Assembly: GCF_964204865.1 (NCBI RefSeq)
Contig: NC_135264.1
Coordinates: 2,046,001-2,110,000 of the forward strand
Reading direction: 5' to 3'
Length of the DNA: 64,000 nucleotides
Source of the DNA: Styela clava
Taxonomy: Eukaryota > Chordata > Ascidiacea > Stolidobranchia > Styelidae
Made by a program: the position numbers and the translations under genes
The notes under the pieces: generated by a model
Database searches by the model: none
What the model saw: the letters and a program-made list of their open reading frames with translations, nothing else
Told to the model about the DNA's origin: nothing
In this document: positions 46,301 through 59,051 of the stretch, one piece after another
Layout: each line of letters opens with the position of its first letter
Position numbering within the stretch: the first letter of the stretch is position 1

Positions 46301-49300
46301 TTTCTTCAAAGGTGACGTAACTCTCTTTCCGAAGAGCGCTTGGAATTTCGTTTCTTTGTAACACGTGTTCATCGAAGCGATAAGAGTGTGAAACGTTCTC
46401 TCAAAAATTTTTGAAATTTCTCTCTTCTTACACGCGTAGGGTCGAACGGTTTCGCCTACGTCACTTGGGCGCGTTTTAGTAGGAAGACGCGAAAATAAGC
46501 TTTTTAAAGAGATATTGGGGGTGTTCCTTGTACGTTTGGTTAACTGGTCATTACATATTATAAAATGGTACATAAAGTCGATTGTATACAGCGGAAAAAA
46601 AGGGTTAATTAATTAGTGATGGGACACAAGGTGTCACTATGGAGTAAGAGCGCTGTTTTGGGGGGTCCCCTAACTTTCGATCGATAAGTCTTCAGTCTCT
46701 GACCGATATTCTCGTTTTAGAATTTGCTCATATTTGCACCTGACTATTAAATGAACTGTAGCGCGGAGGAAGTGCGCGTTTAAGGATGTCAAAAACTAGT
46801 AGTCAAAATTTGAAAGAACGCCACTTCTGTTCTGATTCTAAAACAAATCGAAAATACAAACTCACATCAGCAATTAGCAGTGGCGCAGGGTAGAGTCCTT
46901 TTGTTTGTGCTCTGACCTTCTTTTTCACAAGGTTTTCGAAGAAGTAATTGCGTATGAATTCTTTTTGTAGAAGAGAATTTATCATTCCTGAAAAATTGAT
47001 GATTATTAATCTGGCTTTTAGTCAAATTAAAGCTTTCATTCATTGAATATGTATTTAAAAGCCTAAGTAACCTTCTTTCTGTTAAATTTGGCCTATTGTG
47101 CATTGAATAACCATTTTTGTATATCGCTAGGAAAATGTAGTACTCAAGCTTTATACTGATCTTGTCGGCGCACTAGAAGTATGTGTACCAATATGGGGGT
47201 AACTAATTTTGCCTATTTTACATCAAGTTTGTGTAAAGGAACTGAAACCTATGGGCAGGGGGATATTCACTTGGCTAACACAGACATTTTCCGAGCTCGC
47301 AATAGAGGTAAAATGGGAAAAATCGGAATAAAATTATGGCCTAACCCTAACATGGTACACATACTACGGGAGTACCGATTTTCCTATATAATTTAGATAT
47401 TTGTGTAATTTTATGCAATACAATCCTTAGTCATCTTTGTCCCATGATGTATGACAATAAATGGTCGCTTTGATCATAAAATGATGAGGGAACTTATCTA
47501 AATATAAAAAACCAATACTAAGTTATTATATATACATATATCTCAGAAATAATTTTCATCTCATATCAGTTGCATATCTAACAGTTAAGTCAAACTTTGT
47601 CCATCAACTATGAAAAAATTTATCTTCAAACCAAGTCAATATCAAACTAAGCTCACTGTCTTGAAATGATAATTTCCTTGCTGGAATTGACACGGATCCA
47701 TCAGCAAGACCTCTTGCTACATCCACAGCTACTTTCTCTAAATATTGCATAGTCAGTGTTTCTGGATCTTGTAAACCAGGACCTATGATAACAAGAAAAA
47801 GATAGTAATAAGCTGAGGGATTTTAAGTGAAATTGCTCTGCTGTTCGAATGGTCCTCTGTTAATTTAAAGCAGGACAAAAATTGTTTCTTTTTGTTACTG
47901 ATCTTACAGCATTATCAGGAGTGCAGAAATTGTGAGCTAAAATAAAAAGCATAAATTTTTGAAGAAAACTGCTATTCAAATTTATTGTCACACCGACTTT
48001 AAACAAATTCAGTGAGAAACATTTTTATAACATCGTGTATTTTGCAACAGATTTTTGCTAGATAGTTTTGCGAATACGACAACGGCAATCAGGTACTGGT
48101 ATAGGCTTTGAGACAAAAAAAGGATTGGAAATGCCTGCACATAACTAAACTAAAAACTTGTTCTGTGGGCACACCATTCAAAATTGGCACTTCTTCGCAG
48201 GCCGCAGTTTGCACACCCCTGATTTGAAGCATTATTATTTAAGAAAAAAACCCAACCAATATATGCATTTATAATGAAATATGATAAAAATAAAGAGTTC
48301 TAAAACATTTGAACATTTTGCAGATTATATCTTTTATTTTCCAAATTCGGAAATTCACAATCCCCAACAATCTCTAAAATATTACAAAAACAATCTATAG
48401 TGCAGTACCGAAATACATAAAAAGCTTCTTACCTAAAGGATCAACCAAGTGATCAACAAGATTCAGTCTTTTTGCCTTTTTCGCTGGAATATTTTTTCCA
48501 GTCAATGCCATGTCTAGAGCTGTTTGAGCACCAACAAGAGCTGGGAGCCTCTGTGTTCCACCAGCACCTATGATAAGATTTATGATAAATTACCAAACAG
48601 AATGGCAAAGTACACGATATAACAATCATAGAGCAAAATCATGCAAACTACGTAAAACATTATTTTACCTGGTAAAAGTCCAAGCATAACCTCAGGTAAT
48701 CCAAGATTTGTTCTTTTATCTGTTGTTGCAATACGATAGTGGCAAGCGAGAGTCAACTGGAAATGACATTAAGATAAAAGGGAATAATTGATTAATTAAT
48801 TTTAATATCAAATTTAATTTGCGTATAGTATCAAGAACTCCACTAGGAAAGCAACTTAAAAAGGTGACCTCATCAATTTTTTCGCATTGCATTTGTTATG
48901 GAATTCCATCTGGCTGTTTCCATAACAGTGTTTGTTTCAATAGTTCTCACAAAATTTTATATTCAGGATAAAACTATATATTATCGTTCAGTGGCTACTT
49001 ACAAATTTTCTATCAATACTCTTCCTATTATACATTCTCGAGTAAATCTTATGCTGCTAACACGGATATGCCCCAGAACAAGGGATGACCAAAACGGAAT
49101 ATTTTGCAGTTCGAATACATTCTGAGGAAATATTTTTTAATATGAAATATTGGATATATTCTAAATAGGGGGCACATTAGTTGAGATATTTTACATTTTG
49201 ATCTGCTTGTCTGACGGCTCAAAATCCCCAACTTTTAAATAAAATGCTTCAAATTATTCCTAAATTTATGCTCAAAAAATTAGACTCAGACTTCATTGTT

Positions 49301-52300
49301 GAGCCTTGCTGCTGCTCAGAAATAAAAGCAGTTTGCATACCAAAACAGGAAAGCAATGCCCAAATGAAAAATAATTGCTCATCTGGCTTCCATGTTAACG
49401 ATTTAAAAAGTCCAAACTGAGTTACCCATTGGTTGAGGAAAACTGATTTTTCACAACAATGGTAGTAATTTTTCAAACTGATCCATATGTTCACTTCAGC
49501 AACAAGTCGTTTAAATAGTTACCTCGAGACCTCCACCCAATGCCATTCCATGGATAGCAGCAACAAACGGTTTTCTACTTTTTTCAATTTCGGAAAACAT
49601 TTGTTGACCACCAGCTGCAAGATCTCTTGCAGCTTCTTCGTTTCCCGCTCGTTGAATCATACTAAGTTTTTATTAAAATAATTTTACAAAAAGTCAAAAT
49701 ACAAAAGGCTTATTAAAATTTTGAGTAAATAAACTGCATACTCTATATCTGCACCAGCGACGAATGAACCTGGTTTTCCAGATATTAAAACAGCACTTGT
49801 TATTTCCTCAGTCATTTGCACTCGATCAAAGCATTGCCTAAACTCTTCAAAAACTCCCTCACTCAAAGTGTTGAGCTGTGAAGAATAAACATATACATAT
49901 TAAAATAATTGTTTAACTCATTGACAATATTGACCTAACAAGTTACATCGCAAAACCACAATAACAACATGTTGAAATAAATAGAATGAGTATTAGGGCC
50001 GGGGAGCCGGAGCCTAGTACCATAACTTTTGTCCCAGCTTGAACCAAGCTCAACATATTAAATTAAGCTGAGCAGGATGAGGCTCATAGAAATTATAGTA
50101 GTTGCAGCTCCGTATCATTATATTATTTTACCATATTCAAACTTTTCTAGTTGGGTTACGAAAGACTAATTCTCTATTCTTCCTCTATGCCTTTATGCAA
50201 ATGGATCCGAATGCGTATTATGCAATGATGTTGAAGCAGGAATACTACGACTACACTGTGCAATTCAAGAGTCTTGCTGCACACTAATACAAATGTATTT
50301 CTGTAACGTTTCAAGCTCATCTGAGAAAGTCAGTCTTTGGTCAGACGAAACCTTACAGAAATACACACATTCAAAAGTGTTAAATGCATTTGAACAGATA
50401 TTATTTCATGGTGGTGGTTATACCAAAAAATCTCAATGGAAAGGTCAAAACGAACCTCCTGAGATGAAGGCATTGTGATTTCACACCATGTCCCCAGCAT
50501 GATCCAAAATGAAAGAGGTAATATTCAGATGCTTTAATAAATACATGATGATGAATAAAACAAGTATATATATATATTCGACGCAATTTAAAATCTAAAT
50601 CTCTCAATTCATATTTTGGGATTTAGATTAGGGAGGTGTTCACTTCACCCCTGACCCCAATAGTTAGTTACCGTAACTGCACATGATATTTGGTAGTTCC
50701 ATAGTAAGGAAATTTTCATTCTCCAATACAGGGTATATCGGGTTTTTAGTATTGTATTCATAGTATTTTATCACACAAACCTTGGCATCTTGTGAATCAA
50801 GCCGTAATATAGCAACGTCATTTTGAACTTCAAAAGTGATGTGTTTACCTGCAAAAACAGCATTTACAAGCATACATAATATGACATATAATATAATCAC
50901 TGCCAAAATGTTTGAATTGAAAAAAAAATTTAGCAATCTGCATGTCAAAAGTAAGGGTCTCCAGATGTACGCTTGCTAAAGTATAGCTACAATTGTCCAA
51001 AATGGCATTTGAACCGACTATAATGAACTCACTAATGTCAGCAATCTCTCTCTTAACGATATCGTTATGTCGAGAAAAACGAGAGAAATAGCTTGCTCAA
51101 TTCTGAATGACTGTCTGCGTGACCATTCGTATACTTTGAGGGCCGTATTACGGCACTGCGACTTCGCAGTGATGAGATTTTTGAATGGCGTAGTCAGGTA
51201 GGGGTTTGGAATGTGATATGCAAAATTTGTTGAGCCAGGCCAACTAGAAGTACTTCAGGAGACCCGAAAATAATACCTTTCAAATGCAAGAACACCACAC
51301 TGGCATACTTAAGTTTCCAATGCAATTTCCATGTTTGGCCTACATATTTCAAGACAATCAAGAATATAACATTTGAGTGAATAGTTGTAAGAATAATACA
51401 GTACAGCACAGTTTTCCGATTCCAAGAATAACCCCCACATTGAAGAAATCAATTATAATAGCCAGTACAAATCCCTTCTTTACGAGACAGTGTGGGTCTC
51501 CATATCAGTATCGACAAACCAACCTTGTGCAATAAACTAAAATCAAAGGAAGCGCAATCGGGATTGCTCGAAAAATATAATCCAATTTACCGAAGGAAAT
51601 TTTTTTTACCATAATGCCCAAATTTTTCTCACATGGAGGCCGCGATTAATTTAGATTATTACAGAGAAAAGCATGGCGTAATCTGACCCATCTGCAGTTG
51701 TGCCAGACGCCCTCGTTTCAGGAACAAATAGACTTTTTGTTTTATTGAACAAAATATCGTAAAATCTTGGGTTTGTTTGGGGAACCGTGCCCTACTGAAT
51801 AAACTTCTTGTCTGGGGTTAAATCAACCAGATTCGATAAGTTATCTCACCATTCATTTGGGATGAGGTTGACAGATATCTATTTGCTGAACCTGGAAATA
51901 TAAAGTAGAAATTATACATGTGCTCCAAATCATGGCATATATCACATAGAGACATACACTAAAAATATACCTGTATACAGGCAGACAGGTGTGGTGATAT
52001 ACCGGTATATGTTAATATAGAAATATTATTTAATTGGTCTGATAGAGGAAACAGTTAGCATAACCACATTAGTCCACTTATTTCAGTACTTACAGACTTA
52101 TTACCGTGTTAAGCAAAATCTTCAAAAAAATTTATCAATTCAGTACCATAGTTTTTGGACTACCATGATGCAGATGCATGTTATTTTAATTTGTAAATTA
52201 ATGAATGTTGAATAAAAGAAAATTCAGCAATCCAGTAATAGTGAGATCCACAGATTGTATCAGAATATAAAGTGCTTTGAGTAATCTGCATTTGTCAATA

Positions 52301-52462
52301 TGAAATACTGAATATCAGAATACGGGAGATTAGAATAAGTCAGAATGCAGGAATGTGCGAAACAACAAATGAATACAGAATCTTACCAGTTACAAATCTA
52401 TCCACTGTTCTTCGTAAAACGGTATTTCGACTTAAGGATAGACATCTTATAATTGAAGACAT
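40318..52462 (-). CDS. HADHA: Trifunctional enzyme subunit alpha, mitochondrial (20 exons)
   Basis: Long-chain enoyl-CoA hydratase / 3-hydroxyacyl-CoA dehydrogenase of mitochondrial beta-oxidation; forms the trifunctional protein with HADHB at the inner membrane. Exons: 52387-52462, 51850-51891, 50781-50848, 49742-49875, 49523-49661, 48669-48756, 48433-48567, 47657-47782, 46866-46987, 45250-45416, 44870-45040, 44292-44427, 44119-44205, 43231-43371, 42814-42963, 42514-42628, 41393-41510, 40896-40986, 40543-40597, 40318-40466. They join to 2,310 bases, 769 aa (human 763). The N-terminus is an Arg/Ser-rich, acid-poor presequence. Hydratase catalytic glutamates are in GGGLE (E153) and GLPEV (E175). 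The NAD motif LGAGLMGAG is at 371-379. The dehydrogenase catalytic histidine is in MHYFSPVD (H502), and E514 corresponds to human E510. One intron is GC-AG. The protein ends DPSKKFHKH. Confidence 0.96.
44290..44291 (-). other. HADHA: GC splice donor in HADHA
   Basis: Exon 12 ends GAAGCG and the intron starts GCAAGT, which is the known consensus for GC donors. Joining here gives ETEA|VIPEHC, matching the family (VEAVIPDHC). The nearest GT, 4 bases on, would shift the frame and meet a stop in exon 13. Confidence 0.85.
45597..46010. repeat. Repeat-like segments in HADHA intron 9
   Basis: GCGGTTCGAATCG on the minus strand at 45598-45610 is a B box, with an A-box-like TTGCGCCAATG upstream, so this is probably a SINE head. 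The neighbouring 45690-46010 (ATCTCACGAAAGCGAGATTG, then ATTTTGCATGTGCATTCATC) looks like a dispersed repeat rather than unique intron; I cannot name the family. Confidence 0.35.
47167..47376. repeat. MITE family A, copy 3
   Basis: A 210-bp copy in HADHA intron 8, same orientation as copy 1 (GCACTAGAAGTATGTGTACC to CATACTACGGGAGTACC). The body matches copy 1 closely (GAACTGAAACCTATGGGCAG). The target duplication is poorly kept. Confidence 0.7.
48170..48221. repeat. hAT element terminus in HADHA intron 7
   Basis: Reads CGCAGGCCGCAGTTTG then CACACCCCTG, the complement of a CAGGGGTGTGCAAACTGCGG-type hAT end. No partner end found within the intron. Confidence 0.45.
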
Positions 52463-54161
52463 CGTGGAGCATTGGGGAATCTTCGCGAACTATCGTAGAA
52501 AATACCACTGAAGAAAAACTGAAAAACCAACAACAAATATAAAAAAACACAAGAATCCGCAAGCAATTCGCAACGAATCCCCAAAGGTCAAATGGTTAAG
52601 CCGGCATATATGATGTCATGCGTGCAATTATTACGTCATACGGAGTAACATATTCTTAGCAAATACTGTCTTATCTTACCGTTTCCTATTTTAAGATTAG
52701 TCTAAGAAATCGTATCTTTAATTAAATCAAAATATAAAATAATAAATATACGATATATTTATAAGATGTTTCATTATGGAGAAGAATTTTTTAAGTGTAA
52801 AGTCCAAAGGTTACCATTACCTTTGCGCAATGTCACATTTCGAAACTGCATTGTTCTGCTAGTTGCCCCACAAGAAGCAGCGCCCAAACTAATATTGAAT
52901 TTTAACTTTTGTTGTTTATTTCTTTCTTTTTGTTTACTAATCTAAACAGAAGCTTATCACTATGTTATAATTAGAATTCGCATATTGCCACTGGCATCGT
53001 CACATAATTCTCGTTCTAACCCCTTGCGCTCACCAGAATTTTTTACAAGGAAACTTCGCCGTGAATTTTATTTTCACGTACTCATATATGCCGGTTGACT
53101 TTATTCTTTCGCTTCAGTGAGGGTGTCGTGGGATTTTTCTTGTCACTTGTGTGAGTGAATGAACACAAGCGATGGCTACACAACACTCGTTAGCCTATAA
53201 ACCTTTTTTATGTTTTGCGTATCTTTTCAATCGGAATAAAGTTCCGGGTTTGTTTCTCACTGGTCGTTTCGTATACCGGTACTTCTGGCCCAGCGACTCT
53301 TAGGCAGTCTTCCGATCGCATGTTTGATTTTAAAGTCAGCTACAAGTCTGACCATCCAAAACAAATAACTGATTTCCTATTCCCAAGTTATATTTATACT
53401 TCAGGAACATGCAACAGGTGCACATTCAATGTAATATTTGGCGAGGATGCGACGTTTACAACAATGTTGACCATACAACTTTCGACTGCTTCGTGAAAAA
53501 CAGGTCTTGACAATAGCAAATGTTCAAATTAAACGGCTGAGTGGCAGGGCTGCCAAGATGAAATCCAAGGGATTTTTATCACAAAACTGGAGAGAGCAAT
53601 ATAATTGTATAAATTATACGTACAATTTTTTTTTAGTAAATTCCTATTTTATATATTTTTTAATGTTTTGTTTTTTAGTCTAGATGTTTTTTGAGGTCAA
53701 ACTAGATGTTTTTATTCAGACAAAAGTGGCAGCCCTGTTGAGCGGTAGGCCTATATCAATTCAAAACATCGCTTCAGAGACCGTGACAAGTGTCGAGGTA
53801 TTATTATCCCCGAATGCAGGGCAATTGCGGCCGTGCTCCCTGGGAAACAAGAATCATGACATAATCGGCGTTTCAGGGTCGTCTCTCGTCTGGCAATGCT
53901 CTAGTTTGGATCACACGGATAACAGCTCACGACTATCCACGTAGAAAAACTGTCAGCCTCGAAATGTTACTCGAAAATGGCATCATCGGAATCAACCCGT
54001 TTATGAGATATTTTTTTCATTTTAGGATTCAGCTCGTTTGAAGTAGGGCTTGGAATGATTTATTGGTTAACCGATTTTAGATTGTTAACGGTTACGAATT
54101 ATTTAAACTGACATATCAGTTACAAATCACCTTTATACTGTACGATTTTTTTTTAAATGGT
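52463..54161. other. HADHA 5' flank and intergenic DNA
   Basis: No gene supported. The minus-strand leader has TTTTTCTTCAG| 60 bases before the ATG (see findings). Small plus-strand frames at 53215-53496 and 53684-53944 have no recognisable content. Confidence 0.4.
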
Positions 54162-54675
54162 TAGTTCATTGTACCTGTTTTTTGATTAGGTTTTTCACTT
54201 CGAACATATATCATGTTCTGCAAGAGTTCATTTCATTACCAATCATATATGCAATAAATGGTGACAAAACCGACTTGAATTAACCTTCTGAAACGGACCA
54301 GATCAACGGACAACAACCAGGACAGGCAACAATTAGACGGAATCTACCAAAAAGCTGACCAAGCGGAAGCTCTGAACAATTGCCAAGAAACCGTCTCTAC
54401 AAAACGTGCGAACTTACGAACGTCGGGGAGATTCAAATTGCCTGGAACAGCGATTGAAGTAGCTAATTGCTGACAAGCCGAAATAATCAAAAACATTACG
54501 AAAAGACAATAATCTCAATTGAAAACAGTTGAACTATGGTAACGGACTTTGGAAACGTTAAAATCATGACTATGGACTGTATTGAACATCGATCGAAATG
54601 AACTCTTTCAGAACATGATATATGTTCGAGGTGAAAAACCTAATCAAAAAACGGACTGTTGAAAACAATGAACTA
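54162..54675. repeat. Long-armed palindromic MITE
   Basis: Inverted arms of about 70 bp: 54162-54233 against 54597-54675. The arms begin TAGTTCATTG and share TTTTTTGATTAGGTTTTTCA and TCGAACATATATCATGTTCT with only a few mismatches and one small indel. The centre of about 360 bp codes for nothing. Confidence 0.75.
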
Positions 54676-56480
54676 TATGGACTGCTTTACGGTAAATTAC
54701 GCGCTCTATTCCGAATAATAGAGAGAGGAATTTTCGCGCATACCTAATGGATATACAGATCAGGAGCATGTTATGCTACAATTTGTTTCATGATTTGCAG
54801 GTTTTTCTCCTCATTGACACAGACATTTTTCATTCTTTCAATATTATTAAGGTAAAGTCCTTTACTTCTTTTATATGTACATGGCGTTTCATTCGGCTTT
54901 CAATTTTTATAAATTAATTAATGGTAACAACTTTGAATATTCTAATTTCAAATACCTTTCAAGCGATTTATATTATTGAAAATTTGCGGCTAGCATCCCT
55001 TTTTCGATTAGATAGATTTCGTCATTAATAAAATTCTTTCTAAAAGTAGATTTGAGCGGATCATACTTTTATTTATTTACAATGCCGTCAAATAGAACGG
55101 TGAAATAAAAAGCTCGTTAAACAAAAATTGTATCCAAAAGCGTTATTTATTCAAAAAAGCCCTGAGATGGCATAAACTTAAAAATGCGTTTTTTCTGCCC
55201 GACGTGAGCCAAGCATATATTGACCAACTAGGTCTACAAAATCGTAACAATGCAATAATGCGAGCATTAAGTATTTTAGCGTAGCGAAGTACATTGAATT
55301 GAAAATATGTTTTAACCGTCCAAAACCAGAAACTTGAAATAAAAATACGCCATTCTTCTGTAATTCTAATTTAAAACTTTTACCCTTTTCTATAACCTCT
55401 TCTTTATTTCATTGTCTCGTCTCATTGTAGATCATATACATGTAAATATTTTTTTGATCTATGTCATTAATTTTAGCATTGTGTATTGTATTTTTCTATA
55501 TATTTTCAATTTATTAGAGGTGCCAAATCTTTAAATTTCCAATTATCTGGAGAAGGAGATAATATAGCAACTAACCCCCAAATGTACCCCATTTCATGTT
55601 GAAATCGTCAAAACAAAGTTACTTTTTCCCGAAATTCGAACAAAGACTTTCGTAGGAATCAAATTACACCAGTTTTAAAAGCATAACATGTTCCACCCAG
55701 TCATTGTCAAATTAAAATTTATATTCTCAAAACCTTTGGCACTGATTGAAATAATTATATCTAAGTTCCCATCCGTACGATGTACATAATTACCCTTATT
55801 GAGATAATAGGAGTTTCTGTTTATAACGTGAATCACGAGCTCACGTTTACAGTATTTAATTAGATTTATGATCGACGTATAAATACGACTCGATATCTTT
55901 CAATAAAAAGCTAGTGTGGATAAATGTTTTAAGATTTGTATTCTGTGTGTTGTGGAAATTTACGAATAAAAACATAATATGGAGATTTTTAACTTATCTT
56001 CATTCACGTGGGCGTTGAAGCTGAAGGGTGAACAGGGTGACTTGCAAGTCAGAGACAATCTACGAAATAGCAATATACGGTAACATCGCATTCAAATACC
56101 AATTACATATGCTATACCTTGATCCCCGTGGCGTTTAATTCAAAAGAATATCACTACCTGTATTGATGAGAACCAAAAGTATAAAAAATAAATGAAGTAC
56201 TAGTATTGCTGATCACGAAAATTTGATAATGAATCAGTTTAGTCAGAATATTATATTGTCCATCATTTTGTTACAAGAGCGTATATTCTCAAATTACCAG
56301 CCCTAGTACCCAGCTACATATTGCCTAACCCTGGGCCTAGTTATAGCTCCTAGCACTAACGGGACACTAGTTAGCGCTTTATAAGAGTGATCGAAAAACT
56401 TTTACAATTGATAATATTTGGCAGAAGGGAGGCATTCATCGTTACGTTTCTTGAGGCAACAGATGACCTCAATATTCTCA
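54676..56480. other. Intergenic, nothing identified
   Basis: AT-rich DNA. I see no gene, RNA or transposon end. Confidence 0.45.
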
Positions 56481-56729
56481 TTCGAAAGCGTAGCCAGCCC
56501 AAAATTTTGGTGGGAGCCAAATATATATTGTAATTTCAAGCAATGGTATTCGGTTTGAGACACCACTTCTTTAAAAAAGACCACATTTAAACAATAGGTA
56601 AACAAATTCAACAACTCAGCTGGCTTTTTGTAAATACAAAATCTTTTTACCAAACAACTTTTTATTTGAAACAATATATATTTACAACGCAATCTGAAAC
56701 AGTAAAAGACATCGTCACGATTAAAAGTC

Positions 56730-57560
56730 CATCTTTTGTTTCGCCACAACCCGATCCATCTTTTCCTCAGTGACCATTACATGGTAACAGTGAAGCACAA
56801 ACAAATCAGAGAGGGTATTGGATGGCATTGGTGAGCGCAGTCATGTCTTCACCCTATTCATACAGGAAAAAGAACTTTCAGCCTCAACAATTATTGCTGG
56901 TAGCGTCAATACGATCTGTCTGTAATATTGTGTGTACGTTTGGATAATCTCGAGCGCTCAGAAGAAGCTCGCCCAAACATTCGTCGACGTCGGTGCTCAA
57001 AGAATCTCTTCACAGTCTCCGTTCATTCTGGTGGTAATTCAACAAATACAGACGCTCAATTTCATCCACCTGGACTGGTTTGTTCGGAGGAATTGATATC
57101 AAGGCAGAAAAGAGAAATTGCCAATGAAGCGTTCCCGAGTCCCCGTGTCCGAGTCATTGCGTTTTTCAGTGAGAACGCTCTGAAGGAAGGATGTGACACT
57201 CTCCACTGACGGCACAGCGACTCCGACCGCCTGAAGTGTGCGCGCGAGTGGTTCCATCAGTGTCGAAAATCGAACAATCAAATATTTCGCGTGGATAACA
57301 GAAGACTTCTCTAGAGCAGATTTCAGAGATAATGCTTTCGCCTCCGTCTCTTCTGTTGGCATTTCGCCGAAAAATCAAGACCCTCATGTACTCGTTTAAT
57401 GTTGCGTTTGAGTGTCCGCATGTTCTTGTACTTATCATACCACCTGATGGATGAGAAAAAATGGATGTAAAATCCTAAACTCGCGTCTTTCAGGGCTCTC
57501 TTTGAAAAACCGAATAGTCTCCCGAATGATATTACAGGGGCTTCCGATGATTGCAACTTT
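56730..57560 (-). pseudogene. Decayed hAT transposase (P52rIPK/THAP0-like group)
   Basis: Minus-strand pieces in transposase order, separated by frameshifts and stops. RWYDKYKNMRTLKRNIKRVH (about 57440) is followed by LKSALEKSSVIHAKYLIVRF and VESVTSFLQSVLTEKRND, then the C-terminal dimerisation domain LPAIIVEAESSFSCMNRVKT with a stop in place of the expected next residue. The ESSFS...RVKT..R core is diagnostic of hAT. An element end, AAGCGTAGCCAGCCCAAAA, lies 240 bp further on at about 56486. I describe the broken frames only. Confidence 0.7.
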
Positions 57561-58482
57561 ACTCACTCATTTAAGACCAAATTTAAACAATGAAAAGTGC
57601 AGTGCACAAATATTGCGCTTACGTACCCATCGTTTACACACAGCTCACGTGACCTGTCATTTTTGCACCATCATAACTCTGTCACACAAGTCTTTGCAAT
57701 TCCACTCCTATCCCAGAGTGGTGGTTCAAAATATTTGATATAATTGATTCGGCAGAGACGGAACCTATTTTTACAAATCACGTAAAGCGCTAGCACACTT
57801 CGCTCCCTTCAACATGCCTCAATACAGTGGCGTAACAAGACTCTCGTGGGCCCCCCATATTTTTCGTGGAAATGACACTAAATAAGCTAAAACAACTCCT
57901 TTTTTATTTTGTCAGAAAGCATAACAGGTCGCTATTAAAAGACAATAGTAACCTAAAATTTGCCGTTTATCTTGGTTAATTAATTTTTTTCATACGTGCT
58001 TCCTCTTCTGCCCTTTTTCTGCGTTTCTGTGCGCCACTGGCAGGTTTTCGACATCATTTTAACAGCCTTCGTAATTGCGCCGGTGCGAAACCACAAGACG
58101 CCGAAAATCGACGACTCCCTGGTATTGTTACGTAACAAAACGATTTGAGCAAAACTAACATCAACGTTGTAAGATGTGCATTATTGGTACTGCAATGCAG
58201 CTTTTGGTTTTGCGGCTCAAATTTCTAAATTCTGACCGCTTGGACCCTTTGCGCTGTGGGCCCTCCCGCGACACGTCGTTTTTGTTTTATTGAGAACGGA
58301 TGGTCGGAACGGACCCACTAATTACAATTTACAGCATAGTTATTGCAATGGATGTTGCGAATGAGTTTCTGGGTCGTCAAATAAGCCTGAAGTGATTTCA
58401 AAAATATCTATGAATACTAAATTTTTATAAATAATCTCGCAATATTTTTGTTAATTGGGTTCTGAGGTATTGTCTTCTAGAT
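57561..58482. other. Intergenic with small transposon-like segment
   Basis: CAGTGGCG at 57825 and its complement CGCCACTG ending at 58039 may bound a 215-bp hAT-like MITE. The target duplication is not visible, so this is weak. Nothing else seen. Confidence 0.3.
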
Positions 58483-59051
58483 CAGTGTTTCCCAACCTTT
58501 TCACCCTGGCGGACCGGGAAAATTAAATTAAATGTACTCGCGGACCGGCAAAAATTGGAATGACCGGAACAGAAAGGAATAACATATATGTACTTAATAT
58601 AATGCAATGTCGGACACTCAATATGCTTCTAGACAAAAAAGGCACACTTGAAACATTTCACACGAATTGAAATGGGTGAAACATAAAATATGACCTTATA
58701 TTTGCGCAATGAAATGCAGTGCTGGGCACCCATTATGCGTAAGAATGGCATACATAAAATATCTCACATAAGAACATGTACATGCCAAATCATGTAAAAA
58801 CACAATTAACTCTAGTGAGAATTTTGCTGTTTCGTTTTCAATATAAGATTTCAAACGAGGCCTCAAAGAAGTTTCTGCAACACTTGGCTCTGCAGCGGCG
58901 TGTAGTTGATTTCTTTGCTCCGTTTTAATTAAAGCTAGGGATGAAAATGTTTTTTCGCATAACGCATAAGTAACTGCTTGAAACTACGGACAACAGTTTG
59001 ATTGCTCTATTACTTAGCGATGGGTATTCGCAATGTGTATATATGCTTATT

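Noticed and set aside
46250..46573. A 106-codon minus-strand gene in HADHA intron 9
   Set aside because: No family resemblance. The segment has inverted GTGACGTA/TACGTCAC words and looks repeat-derived or unique intron.
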